Assembly (NCBI GenBank): GCA_949592205.1
Contig: CATIUR010000004.1
Location: 91,658,337-91,722,336, forward strand
DNA length: 64,000 bases
Reading direction: 5' to 3'
Origin: Helichrysum umbraculigerum
Lineage: Eukaryota; Streptophyta; Magnoliopsida; Asterales; Asteraceae
Position 1 is the stretch's first letter, and every line of letters begins with the position of its first letter. Positions 40,451-53,476 of this stretch are shown here, piece by piece. The position numbers were made by a program, and so were the translations under genes. Under the pieces are notes generated by a model, which worked only from the letters and a program-made list of their open reading frames with translations, ran no database searches and was not told where the DNA came from.

Positions 40451-42497
40451 AATGTGATATCAGAAACTGAATGAGAGAAAGAAAAAAAGTTGTGAATGTG
40501 GTGGATGGTGGTTACTTATGGTGGTGGGGTGGTGACGGTTACACACAGTGAGTGTGTGCGAAAGAAAAGGGTAGTTATTTGTCAGTTATGTTTTTTGTAT
40601 TTTTAATGTTTATCTTTTTTGGAGCTTCTATAAGAGCATCCTCAATGTATCTATTTAGCTTTTATTCTAAAGCTTTTTATAAAAAAGTTTTTGCTCCAAC
40701 AATATAAAGCTTTCCAAAGCTTTTTATCAATTAAATACAATATAATTTGAATGAAAGAGGTTGCAATAGCTTTGAGAAATTCAAAGCCTTTACACTCTCT
40801 TACCTTGTTACTTTTGTACAATATAATAGTTTTATATAGATGAAAGACTTTTTATCATTGAAGCAAAAGCTTTTGTAAAAAAACCTCTTACACCATTTAG
40901 TTAAAAAAGCTTTGTAAAAATTCATTGTTGGGGATGCTTCTATAAGGAAAATGGTATGACTGGGCCATGCTTTTCGGAGGTTTGTTGTATTTTTTCTTTT
41001 CTAAGTTTGACCATATATATTTATTTGAATAATTGTACATGACTACTTACACAAACATACAAATAGACCTAACTTTATGATTTGTTGAATTTTCTCTATC
41101 TCTTAATCTTTACCAATCAATTTTTCACATTAACCAATCAAATTAGTAGGGGTCTATATTTAGGCTTATCAATTTAGGCCTGCAAATAATTTTCCTTGAA
41201 TTATATAACTTCATTTGTTGTTTGACCCAGAAAGTCAGACGTAAATGTAAATTTTTTACCAAAAAGTCAGACTTTAGTTTTATGTTGTTTAACTTTATGT
41301 AACTTTACCTTGTTTAACTCTATGAAAAATAAGTAAATATTTGCTTATTTATTAAATGTTACTAGTAATAAGTTAATTAATATGCAATCTCATCACATTA
41401 AGATAAAGCCATTATTTTTAATTAAAAAAAAAAGAAGAAGTTAAATCTTAATATTAAAATAAAATGATAAATAAATATAGGCGTCGATCACGTTTGCCTG
41501 TTGAACCTCTTTGGCTGCAAATACCTAAAATTATGCAAAAAAAAACATAAGAAAATAGTCTCTCTTTTGTTCAACACTATAAACAATCATATTTAAAATG
41601 ACATAAAACCACATGAACTCATGAAGTTTATAATGTCAACTTGTCAAGCACGAAGTTTGATTTTGTGAAATGTGTCAAATATTGTAAAAAAAATTCAAGA
41701 CTTAGGAAGCGTATCGAAGATCGGTCATTATATCGGTTCTAACTTCAAATAATGCAGCTGAAAAGTTTAAGCACTATTTGATTGATCACTGAATTTGGCA
41801 CCTATTCAAAGTTTAACACGTGTATGTTTGGTAAAGTAATTGTAGGCTGTAAGGTAAGTGTGTTTTAGTGAATTCAAACTCTAGGGAGTTCTTAAGGCAT
41901 GCAAAAGGTCTAAACTTTAGTAAATCATAATGTTGTACTTAAATCACTGCTTGCATTGCAGAATGCAGATTACCTTCTTTAGATTACTTTCTTTATGTGA
42001 GAACCGAATATAACGTTCTCATTCATTATACTACTAGCAGCAACTAGATGCGATCTTCAAATTAATAGAAGGTACACTCGTTTTAAAAAAAAAAAATGTT
42101 TCATTTCATAATCATTTTTCCGTTAAATCCGTGAACATTTCAAAGATGCCCAATTGGCTTTATAATATACAGACATACATTTGGGCACGCACACATTCAA
42201 CAGAGAGAGAGATCAGTTCAATAGATGATGCATACATAAGTGATCTTTCAAACATCTCAAAACAGCAATGAACTATCAAATCTGTTTGTACAGTAAACAA
42301 CAAAAGGTTTTGCTCAAGGGAGGTTGGTTTTCCACCAGTGCAACAAAAGTAATCTTTCTAGTTCATCCATCCATTATTCACACTCACACCCCCCTCAAAC
42401 GGAAATCCACATGCCTCCCTTTGTCTACAAAGAATACTTAAGAACCGACTCATATTACAAGCCAGGCTGTCTCCTGATAGAACAAAACAACACCACA
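40451..42497. other. Intergenic region between the zinc-finger and DSK2 genes
   Basis: Promoter side of the zinc-finger gene and 3' side of DSK2. One MITE (40636-40937); otherwise AT-rich with no coding pattern. A CT-rich stretch on the minus strand (about 42200) may belong to the DSK2 3' UTR. Confidence 0.5.
40626..40946. mobile_element. MITE with GCATCC/GGATGC ends and 9-bp target duplication
   Basis: Element about 40636-40937 (302 bp) begins GCATCCTCAATG and ends CATTGTTGGGGATGC. Both sides carry TTCTATAAG (40626-40634 and 40938-40946). Inside, AAAGCTTT-like units recur. A 9-bp duplication suggests Mutator-like, but an 8-bp reading (hAT) is possible because one base at the left edge is ambiguous. 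Confidence 0.75.
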
Positions 42498-45400
42498 TCA
42501 CGGACCAAAGTTTCCCAGAAGTCTCTCCACAGCTGCATTAACATTACCCCGAGTAGCACGTAACGCCCTGATATTCTCTTGGGTGTCAAAGAACCCCATC
42601 TCTTGAAGCTGTGATAGTTGAGTTGCATAAAGTTCTTCTGGGGGCACTGCATTAAGAAGAAACAACAGAAAACATCATTGTAACAAAATGCTCGGAGGAG
42701 GAAATTTTTTCAACACAATGTTACATCTAATGCAAGGTAGTTAAAGGGAAAGGTGCACTTAAGGCGACCTGCCCTGCTTACGTTCTGAGGAGAGAGGCCA
42801 AAATGTGCTAGGACCCGAGTGAAGTAATCAAGTAGCATTTTGATATAGAAGCAAAGAATAGATCCTAATAGTGAAATACTTTAGATACCAAAGAATAATA
42901 AGTATTAAATGACCTAAGAGTAATAAACATTACAATGTGATCACATTAATGTATTGCAGTTCTAATAAAATGATTAAGTTGTGCAGGATCTAGAAATTAG
43001 CTATGCAGATTACAAGATGGTTTCAAAACTAATAATTTCCATATCACATATAAGATAAAACATTATATAGGAGTAAAAGATATTACAATAATGTCATTTT
43101 TATCTTGTACTTTTGTTTATAAATTTTTATATCAAAAGATATTATGTTCTTTATTAGTTTTGAATTTTTATATATGACATGTATATTTATTAAACTTGAC
43201 CCAAAAACCCAGAGTGCATATAAGTATACCAAAAAGACACTGTAACGTTCCGCTCAAAGGAATGGAAAAGCTAAGAAAACACAGAAAAAAGCAACTTATG
43301 TGTACTTATTAAAAAGGCCCATTTATCATGAGTAGAGTGCCTCAGTCCTCACAACTTGCAGCTTTAAGGGACTATTCTGCCATGTCCACCGACTTGGCAA
43401 AACCGCCTTGCCCAACATATATCATGGCGCTTTGGCAGAGAACATCTCGCCTCAGCCAGTAGTTCCGCACCTTTCTCGCATTTGACTACATTGGTCTAAT
43501 AAGATTACATCATCTGACTTGGAACATAAGTGTAAACAAATAGACTTGCTTCATAGCTCATTAAACATCTTAAGCATTCTCTACGAAAAGAAAAACAACA
43601 GTCTTGTGACACTCATTATGTAGAATGAAAGCAATAGACTATCAAATTATGTTTAAACGAATCATTCAACATGTAATTTAAATTACCATCATATAATCGG
43701 TTGTCTTGCAGCTCCTATGAAGCTGGTTATCTATTCCCAAAATAATCATAAAACCAGAAACAAAATCCATATATCCAAACACTAACTACAGGTCAGACCG
43801 TCAGACAACAGTTTTAACATGCAAATTCAAATTCCATTTCATTTCCTTACCTACTTAAAGGCAAAGGTTGGCTATCTAAAGTTGTCAGCAAATCATATTC
43901 AATTCTACATTGTCACTGTGTTTTAAAGGTCACAAAAAAAGTATATGGATGTAAAGTAGAGTATTACCATCAGGCACATTTGGAGCAGGCATGCCACCGG
44001 CTCCAAGTCCACCAAACATATTCATCAGCATATCCAGACCCATATTGTTTTGCATTCCTGAAGATTGCAAACATCAAACAATATTGATATGACAAATGAT
44101 TATGAAGTTAATAACATATGACAATGGGGAGCTTTGTACCTGTATTAGCACCAGTCTGGGTAGGATCCCTGAAACAGAGATGTGATGGTTTTAAGCTAGC
44201 TAAACAAGCAATTTCATGGCTTAATTCATATTTATTTCCACTTACAAAGTTGACTGCTGCTGGTTAAGCTGAGGTAAAAGCTGCTGTAGGGACATCATTT
44301 GCTGTAGAAAATTATATTACATCAATATAAGGTCAAGATCACACTTTGTGATCAAATATATAAATTGTTCCACAAGTTGTATACCTGCATCATTTGAGGA
44401 GAAGCTAACTGACGAAGTATTTCTGGATTTTGCATCATTTCTCTTAACTGAGGGTTAGCATCAAACATACTGCGAAGTTGAGGGTTTTGGTTCACGATCT
44501 ACACTTGCATACACGAAAGCATTAAAGTTTACTCTTTTTAATCTAAAAGGAAACCTTTAATCTACAGAATTCTGGCAGTGAAAACTATTGGTTTTTAGAC
44601 TTCAATGAGCGACCTTCCAGCTTTCAGGCATTGAGATATGTTTCAAAATATTGAGGATTATCATAAGCGGCAAGAAGTAGTTACAATATTTCAAACACAG
44701 AGTAGCCTGTTTAGCATACCTGATCCATATACTGGGGATTGGAAAGCAAGCTTTGCATCATCTGGGAAACAGCAGGGTTTTGCATCAGCTGACTCATGTC
44801 TGGCATGCCAGCTGGGCGGTCCAACCCTGGTAGACCAAGACCACCGAGCCCGGATACATTTGGTGCTCTGGTACCAGCATTTGGTTGGGCACCACCTAAT
44901 AATTTGCAACATAACACACTAAGGCTTTTATAATTAAGATATAGTAATATAAAAAGGACTGTTTTGTTTACAGAATGTTTTTGGAAGGAATAGAGTCTGT
45001 CAAAAGGAATGGTCCGAAGGAATGGAAAGCAGTTTTGCATTTAGTTAGCAATAAATGGAATGGAATTCAACATATTTCCTTGTATAGTTTGTTTAATTTG
45101 GGACTCCATAAAAAAAATTGTAAAAAATGACATAATTACCCTGTATTGGATACTTTTCTAATTCTTCCTAAATTTACAAAAAAAAATGTAAATTAAGAAC
45201 TACATTGTAATACACATAATATGAAGTAAAAAACACAAGTTATTATCATCAGTATTATGATTATAAGTAAAAAAAATCATAAAGAACCAACCAGAAAACA
45301 AAACATGAAGTGGTATAACAGAAAAGAACTGATTTTTATACAATATGTATAAATTCCAATGGGTTGGACAAGCAATGATGAATTCCTTTGATTGAACCTG

Positions 45401-47364
45401 TGGTGTTTAGAATTTGATATAGTTCCAGTTCCACACACACACACACACACAAAGAAAAGAAAAAAAGAAAAAAAAAAAAAAAGAAAGAAGAACTTGGATC
45501 ATTACCAGTAGTACCACCCCAAGGGTTGGGAAGTGGATTAGAATTAGGAGCTGCAGACCCTGGAGTTGTTTCTGTGCCTGTTGCTGAAGGATTGTTAGGA
45601 GCAGCACCCTGGTTCCCGAGTAAAGCTGCAAACGGGTTAGCTCCAGAATCATTTGGAGTAGTACCACCTGTTGTTGTGGCATTGAGAAAAGGTTCTTGAA
45701 CATTTTCATACATGCGTCTAAGCATATTGAAACCCTCCGGAGACGATTCAATATTACTCATTGCCCTGTCAGTGTTGCGCATCATCTCACGCATAAGCTC
45801 TGGATTCCTGGCTGCTTCCAACGTTTGCCTAAGAATTGCAGGGTCATTAAGTATATGAGCAAGCTCAGGGTTACGATCAATGATATCACGCATCTGAGGG
45901 TTGCTCATGATCATTCCACGCATAATCTCTGGGTTATTCAGTATGTTTTGAATTGCTGGCATGTTCATCATGTCTCTCATCATATTGGGATTCTGAGTTA
46001 GTTGCTGCTGGACTTGCTCAAATTCAGGAAGTCCAGATCCAAAAGAGCCACCGAGTCCACCCAAACCAAGGCCAGGAAATAGGGGTGCGCCAGCCCCAGC
46101 ACCTCCTAACCCGAGTCCTTCATTGGAACCAACACCTTGAGAACCAACTGAAGGAGTATTAGCATTTCCGGCAGCAGGTGCCCCAGTGGTTGGTGCAGGA
46201 GCAGAACCACGCACCATGTGAATTGTATGATCAGCCTGCAGGCCTACAGCACATCATAATATTTAGTCAACATACAGCCTATAATACAATCAATGATTTC
46301 TACTACACAAAAGACGCAAAAGAACACTCGCAAGACACTAGATAAGAAGCCGCACTATATCAAGTTTCAAGAACTACCATATAACAGTATCTGAAATCAT
46401 TACCCATTGATGCAGGTAACACCAAAGTTCGCATACATATACACCAACCACTTCACTAACCAATTATACAGACTTACAGAAGCAAACATTTAATACATGG
46501 CTTGTCACCTGTCAGCAAACTCTAAGCAGAAATAAAACAATATGAGAACGTCTCCAATACTAATTAAAGACACCCTATATTTTAAATAAGTAGCATTTAA
46601 TTTTCGATGAATATATGTAAGTACGTAAACTAAACATATCAAATCTAAATTTTCAAAACAGATAACACTTCAACACTCATGATGTATTTTCGCTATGAAA
46701 CCTCAAGACATTAGTTTTTACATAGAACAAGATTGACATAATCTACACGAATCAAATACATCTTCAGCATCACTCATATAAACATTAAGCTCAAAAACCA
46801 AATGAGTCGAACCTAATGACAATATATATTGCCAAATATTCTTTTCTACACTCTTTACTTGCTCAGAAAGCAATGCTCACTTGAATAGCATAATACAGAA
46901 ATTAGAGCAAAATGCAAGGACTTAATTTATATTTAGTATCTTTAAAATAAAAAAATTACATTGTTAGAACAAAATACTATCTCAGTTGTAATGATTGTTC
47001 ATTAAAGTTAGCAATGCACAACTATACAAAACATTATAAATTATACTATTCAGGTACATAACGATAACAATTATTATAACAATCAACAAAAATCATAAAC
47101 CGAATATCAAAGTTATATAAATTGATTACCATAGCTATCTAGGGTTTGATCATCTTTTAAGATTCTTCCTTTATAAATCAAGCGCTGCTGATTTGCAGGA
47201 ACGTCGCAGTTTTGTGCAATAAGATCTTTGAAAGCAACGACGGTTGATTGGAGAGTGGATCGGACGGAAAACTTATTGCCGTTAGAGCAACGAATGTTGA
47301 GGGCGATCTCCGTCGTATCACCACCGTCGACGGCCGTTTGAGTTGACTCTCCTTCGACACCCAT
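42498..47364 (-). CDS. DSK2: DSK2-type ubiquilin (UBL-STI1-UBA), eight exons
   Basis: Exons on the minus strand: 47364-47130, 46243-45506, 44895-44720, 44498-44385, 44301-44246, 44168-44140, 44057-43968 and 42646-42498. They give 528 residues with consistent phases. Exon 1 is the N-terminal ubiquitin-like domain (LNIRCSNGNKFSV, QRLIYKGRILKDD). Exons 2-4 hold STI1/heat-shock chaperonin-binding repeats (NPNMMRDMMNMPAIQNILNN, NPELMREMMRNTDRAMSNIE, NPQLREMMQNPEILRQLASP) separated by Gly/Asn/Pro-rich linkers. The last exon is the UBA domain (YATQLSQLQEMGFFDTQENI, ending VERLLGNFGP). Ubiquilins shuttle ubiquitinated proteins to the proteasome, and in plants DSK2 also links targets to autophagy. Intron 2 contains a CA microsatellite and a poly-A-rich tract (about 45430-45485) that falsely extends exon 2. 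Arabidopsis has a tandem pair, DSK2A/B; only one copy is seen here. Confidence 0.93.
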
Positions 47365-48185
47365 TAATTAATAAACCCTAATATATATGATCAATTAATT
47401 AATTAACATATGCTGTGAATAAATAAAACAAAACCAGGATTGTAACGAAAAGGTTTTAGGAATTGAGATGATGAAGATGATATAGATGGATTGAAGAGTT
47501 GCCGAATTGGAAGATAAATAAATAATAAATAATTAAAAAATAAAATAGAAAGGGAAAATAAAAAATAGGTCAAAATGGGTGAGCGCACATTCTACGATTT
47601 GGGGGAATAATATCCTATGAAACTAATTTTAATTTTAATAACAAAACGAAAATGATCGGGATCATATGGGAAGGGATAATATGAGGAGAAGGAGAAGAAA
47701 TTTTATTTGTGGCCATTGAATGATCTTTTGAGTTGGATCAATGGTTAAAGAGGGTGACAATTTTGTAATTACTTTCAAAAATAAGTATATTAGTTAACAA
47801 AAAAAATATAACATTAATTTTCACTCCACACCCCTTCTACTATTTAGACTTTTACATTTTAACTCTTCCACTTTATTTTCTTCTCCCCCTACCTTATTCT
47901 TCCTCCAACTCCACCTACCACCACCCCCACCACTTGCTGCCACTACTTGACCGCCGCCAGCTGCCGCCGAATTCCGACCGCCGGAAAAAAAAAATTCAAA
48001 ATGTTTTTTTTTCAAATTTTTTTCCCATAAATCTTTTATTAGATATAGTATTCCTTTTCCTACTGCATTTTTAATAAAACCATACGTTTTTTTCACTGCA
48101 TTTTGTATATTATTGTTAATTAACTAAAACTTTTATATATTTTACCGCATCTTCTATACCCGACGTCAACAAAATACCGTACAAA
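47365..48185. other. DSK2 upstream region
   Basis: 5' UTR and promoter side of DSK2, AT-rich. A frame at 47821-48096 is low complexity (Gly-, Lys- and Phe-rich translation of CCGCC and poly-A/T tracts) and is not supported as a gene. Confidence 0.5.
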
Positions 48186-48980
48186 TAGATTATATATATA
48201 ATCTAAAATGCAGTAAAAAGAGAACAATATGTCCTAAATGATGTATATGCAAAATGCAATAAAAACAACAATATGTATTATACTTTAATACAAAATGCGA
48301 TACAAATAGATAATATGTAAAATACAAAAAGCAGTACAAATCGATAATATGTAAAATACAAAATGCAGTGAATAACAAACAATATATAATGAATAAAATA
48401 TATGAAAAATGCAGCAAAAGTAACAAAATGCAGTAAAAATAACAAAATGCAGTACAAATAGATTATGTATAATATAAAATCCAGTGAAAATAACAAAATG
48501 CAGTAAAAAAACAAAATGCGGTACAAATAGATTATATATAATATAAAATGCAGTAAAACGAACAATGTGTACTAAATAAATATATGCAAAATGCAGTAAA
48601 AACAGTAGTATGTATTATACTTTTATACAAAATGCAGTAAAAATGGATCATATGTATAATATAAAATGCAGTAAAAAATAAACAATATGTAATGTATGAA
48701 ATATATGCAAAATGCAGTGAATAATAATAAAATGCAGTGTAATTTTAACAAAATGCAGTAAAAAATATATTATGTATAACTTAAAATGCAGTAGAAAACA
48801 AACAATATATATAAGATTGAGGTGTATAAATAAAATGCAGTAAACAAATCAAAAGAATTATGTGTAAAATACAAAAATGCAGTAAAAACGAATAATATCT
48901 ACTAAACATATATACAAAATACAATAAAAATAATAAAATGCAGTACAAAGTGATAATATGTAAAAAAAAAAATTGGAAAA
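48186..48980. repeat. AT-rich minisatellite built on AAAATGCAGTAAAAA
   Basis: About 20 copies of AATGCAGT(A/G), mostly as AAAATGCAGTAAAAA or AAAATGCAGTACAAA, over some 790 bp. They are joined by ATATGTATAATATA-like spacers of uneven length. A higher-order unit (TAAAATGCAGTAAAA...ATATGTA...) recurs every 60-120 bp. Frames on either strand here are by-products. Confidence 0.8.
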
Positions 48981-49162
48981 AAATTTTATGAAAAAACATA
49001 TATAAGCGTGCCCAATTAATTTTAACACTTCTATCTTCTACGGAACTTAAACTTTATTTTTTATATCATAAGAGGACAAAAATATTTGTGAGAAATGTTA
49101 TGGTGCCGACATTGATACGCGTTGAGATTTATATCCTAACATCCTAATTATCAAGCTTCTTG

Positions 49163-49239
49163 ATTTGTAACATTACAACAACAATACCCAATCCCGTCAT
49201 AAGCGGGGTATGGGGGAGGTGTGATATAGACAGTCATAC
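49163..49239. mobile_element. SINE-like retroposon, part 1 (interrupted by the solo LTR)
   Basis: ACAACAACAATACCCAATCC...AAGCGGGGTATGGGGGAGG resembles a sequence common to plant Au-like SINEs and related retroposons. It continues after the solo LTR at 51298 (CATACCTTTACCGGGAGTAG...CTTCTAGAAGGACCTCC). Family recalled from memory, so moderate confidence. Confidence 0.45.
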
Positions 49240-51297
49240 TGTAACATCCTCAAATTGGGCCTAGGAGTAATAAGTATTTCCTGTAAATTTAAATGCGATT
49301 TAAATTTGTTATATGTGTTTGATTGTAAATTTAATAGGTCAATAAGCCTCAGGAAATATTGTGGTTAGTGAAATATTGTTTGTTTTAAATTTATTTAATT
49401 GACGGTAAAATAAAATTGTATTTCCCCGTAAATGGTTTTTAAGTTCCAGACAATAATAAATACGGGGAATGAAAATTAACACTTATATGGTATATTATAT
49501 GAGATGGATCGGGTTTTTCTCCATACACACATACATACATACGTACGTATACACACACACACACATTTAACCTTAAATCATTATCAAGATCATGAAGAAC
49601 ATCAAATTGGAGCTTTAAAACTCGAATTCAAGCTTCCTTAATCATCACAAACAAGGTATGATCATGTGTTCTTGATTTTATAAACCCTAGAAATTGGGGG
49701 TTTTGGTGTTCTTGAGTCAAATCAAAAATTAGGGTTTCAAAAGTGTAAATTGATGTTAATTAAGCTTCAATAACATGTAATAATCATTCTAGCATCATCT
49801 TAATCATGTTATATGTGTTAATTTCGTGTTTGATATAACCCTAGAAATTGGGGGTTTTGAATATTTGATTTAATTGACATGATTAATCTTGAATTAAGAC
49901 TTGTATTGATCATATAATGATTAGTTAATGCTTAATTCTTGATTATAAGTGGAATCCTAAGTTAGAAATGATGAATGTTGCATGAACATATGAATAAAGT
50001 GATGGGTATGTGGGTATTATGAATTATAAGCTTGTAATCATGTTAGAAGGATTAATTGATACTTATATCATGATTAAAAGCTAAAAACCCTACATTAGAA
50101 TTGAGTAAGTCAATTTAGTTACATGAAGATTTTGATGGATTATTAATTTGGAAGCTATTAATCTTGTTATTGGTATGATTATGTTAGTTAACAATGATTA
50201 ATGAGAACTAAGGTGATAAGTTGATTATAATTATCATGATTTATTAAGTGATGGTGAACTAATGAAGTTAAGAGTGATAATTCATACTATTGGAATGAAT
50301 TATGTGAAATTACTACAAGTGACAACTAAATTGATGTATAGTTGAAAAGTGGTTAACATGATATCTAATCATGATTACGAAACAATTCAAGAAGTATGAA
50401 CTTGATGTTTGTGATGATTGTGATAATACATATGAATTGTGATTGTTGGTATAAATCTATTGGAGTAATGTTATGTAGATTTGATACAAGTAACTGACTT
50501 GTGTATTTTGTTGTATTTCCAGATATGAAGAAGACTCAGTGATATTAGACTACTGAATGAGCGACTATGGTAGTCGGTGAGTTGACTTAGATCTCTCACT
50601 ATAATTTAGTGATCACTTATGTGGTTACTTCAAGTGTTATGTGTTATATTCACGTGTTAAGTGTTTTGTGAATTGGTAAGCAAGTGTTAAGTGACCTATT
50701 GGTAATTGTATTAAGGAGGTCAACTTTGTTGGACGATATTGTTACAGGTTAGTCAACACAAGAGTTGTGAACATGTGTTGTGAATAGAGCTTGTGTTGAC
50801 TAAAGGTAGCAAACCGTTATCGGTTAACCACTGTATTGGCCTGCAGTTGGTGTAAGTGTCGCTTGGTGGGCCACCGCGGCTGAGGGTGCCACAAGGGCCA
50901 CCGATCCTCTAGTGATGTTGAGTCAAAGTGTTAATTGTTGTAGACTCATGGTGTTAAACTAAGTGTAGTGTTAGTGATGAGTTAACTCACTTAGCTTCGT
51001 GCTAATCCCGTTGTTTACTCCTTGCAGGTTAATATCTCTGGTTATGGGCGGGTCAAGGAGTTACTGAAGAATGTTTGACTAGGATTACTCTGATATTATT
51101 TAATACAGTTTAAAATGTTTGATTATATAATGTCCAGGATATAAAGGATTGTTTTGTAAACGTTAATAATCAATACTTAGAACTTAGGTAATGGAAGATG
51201 ACGACATGTCATTTTATGTATATATATGTTTTGGGACTTGAGCTTCCGAATTGTTAAAAAAAAAAAAAAAAACAGTTGTAAATTCTGGGGTGTTATA
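49240..51297 (+). mobile_element. Solo LTR (relative of element B LTR)
   Basis: Starts TGTAACATCC, ends GGGGTGTTATA, 2058 bp, flanked by CATAC on both sides (49235-49239 and 51298-51302). No primer binding site or coding follows. Ends, length and several internal motifs (GTTCCAG, GACGGTAAAATAAAA, CGGTGAGTTGA) resemble element B LTRs. It arose by recombination between the two LTRs of a full element. No GC-rich motif array is seen in it. Confidence 0.93.
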
Positions 51298-51345
51298 CAT
51301 ACCTTTACCGGGAGTAGAGAGACTGCTTCTAGAAGGACCTCCGAC
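51298..51345. mobile_element. SINE-like retroposon, part 2
   Basis: Right part of the retroposon split by the solo LTR; joins 49239 across the CATAC duplication. Confidence 0.45.
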
Positions 51346-51949
51346 TAATATGAAAGAAATATAACATGTATGTATGCACGTGCAATGCAAATAAGGTTGC
51401 TAACTACATTATTAATTATATGATACTATGTATATGCTGGGTGATGTAGTCATAGTATTATGTACTCCGTATGATATAATGTTATAATAGAAATTATATA
51501 TAATATAGTGTATTCGATAGGTATGAATATAACTATGATACAGATACATATATAATATAGTATAGATACTATACACATGAGTATATAAATCACTAAATAA
51601 GTAGATATATACGATAGATGCATGCCTTTATAGTAAAATACTATATGTATATGATATCGAAAGAATGATCATATCTTAAAGGTAAAATATCGAGTAGAAA
51701 TCATTATCGGAATAACATAACATTACTAACAATAGTAGGAAAAATAACAGTAATAATAGTAATATAGTACTAGTAATAATAATAACACACTAGACTCGTC
51801 TAACCATCCTATTTCTAAATCACCACATCATAACGTCATACTCATCTATCCTACTTCTAAATCTCCAGATCATACTCCCCCTCCTAGTAATAATAGTAAT
51901 AGTAGTAGCACAGTAATACTATTAATAATAATAATCCTAAAAATAGTCC
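51346..51949. other. AT-rich spacer, no gene
   Basis: ATAT- and TAGTAATA-rich sequence grading into the TAA microsatellite; nothing else recognised. Confidence 0.5.
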
Positions 51950-52055
<106 letters not shown>

Positions 52056-52065
52056 TAGATCATAA

Positions 52066-52082
52066 CCCGCAAAATTTGCGGG
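52066..52082 (-). other. Helitron 3'-terminal hairpin
   Basis: CCCGCAAAATTTGCGGG, an 8-bp perfect stem with a single-base loop, 10 bases before the terminal CTAG on the minus strand. Confidence 0.7.
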
Positions 52083-53476
52083 CTATTGCATAATTTTACT
52101 ACAAAAGTTATATTAGATTGAAAAGGAAAAAAACTTGTGTATCTATTAATACGTATGTTTTAAGTTTGTCAAATGTAATGAAGTAAGAATAGCTGAAACG
52201 CGTATTTTTATTCAATAATGTTACCACAATTAGTGTAGATGTCTAAGCATATAAATTAATCGATAGGTATTATGTATTTTCTCTATTAACTTCAAATAAG
52301 TGTTACACTTACATTGAAATAATTTGTTTGTTTTACCTTGTCATAAATGCTTGTTTACTCACGATACATGCTCATCTATGCGATGAAATTAAGAATGACG
52401 AAAGTGGTTTGGTAGTTGGTGTTTTAGTAATGAGAATAGTCCATGTATGATTTATTGTAGTTGGATCAAATACTATACATTTTAGTATTATACGTATGAG
52501 AGATATTTGAAATCACATAAATACTAATGGACATTAAATGAAAAAAATACATTGATGATGTCAATTATGTGAAAACACGAGGTAGTACATAATAGTTTTA
52601 TTAATTAATGTGTATACATTTGTTGCTTAGGACCCGCGAATTCGCAGAAATAGTGTAGGTACACCGTAAAGTCATTAAGTATCTAAACATCAAATAAGAA
52701 ACGCAGATTCTCGTTGGGGTGAGCTCTTGCACCTGCTCTCGTAGGAGATGAAACTTTTGAACACACAGGAACACATGGACCAGCCAGAACCACCAATCAA
52801 TCAACATTTTCGGAAAACATCAACTATTCATATTTTAAAAAATGTCAATTATGATAGATATCAAGTTCGTTGTTTTAAAAATAATAATAATAATAATAAA
52901 ATAAAAATCACCTATCCACATATGAATTGAGTCGAAATTACTTTACATGGTAGTATGTCACAAAACAATATAATCAGTTCTTTACATGGCACTAATAATC
53001 AACATGGAACCATTTATATCATTAACAAAATAATTCCAAACTACTTATAACATGATTACTCACAACTTCACAGATTAGCAGTAACTATAGAAAGGCTTTA
53101 CTTTATGCTATAACAATGATGACACCCTTAATTAACTAATACATGAAATAGCTAACGAATACGCACTTTAACTCGTATGAACTCATATACATCCATACAA
53201 CTAACGGTTAACTTCAGGATACTGCGCGCATGACTGCAAATGAGCTACAAAGCTGCTGAAAACCACAACCAATATCAAAAGCACCTTTTGTACCTGTTAG
53301 TAACATTAGAAATTGGATCAGACTCAAAGTGTAATACTACGTACATATGAAGTCATTTCCTAGGAAAACTCTGAGCTATAAACTGCTAAAATTATAGTAA
53401 AATTTAAACAAAATTGTAGGGTTTTTTTACATCCATATCTGGTCATCATTGATTAACAGCCCCATTGAATAGGGGT

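Noticed and set aside
45336..45505. Extension of DSK2 exon 2 into a Phe- and Cys/Val-rich tail
   Set aside because: It is intron sequence (poly-A and CA repeats on the plus strand). A good donor at 45506 and in-phase exon 3 show the true exon end.
47821..48096. 91-codon minus frame with Gly- and Lys-rich product
   Set aside because: Low-complexity translation of CCGCC and A/T tracts. No start context or domain.
48190..48999. CRISPR-like appearance of repeated AAAATGCAGT units with spacers
   Set aside because: Units are imperfect and AT-rich with irregular spacers, in a plant nuclear context. This is a minisatellite.
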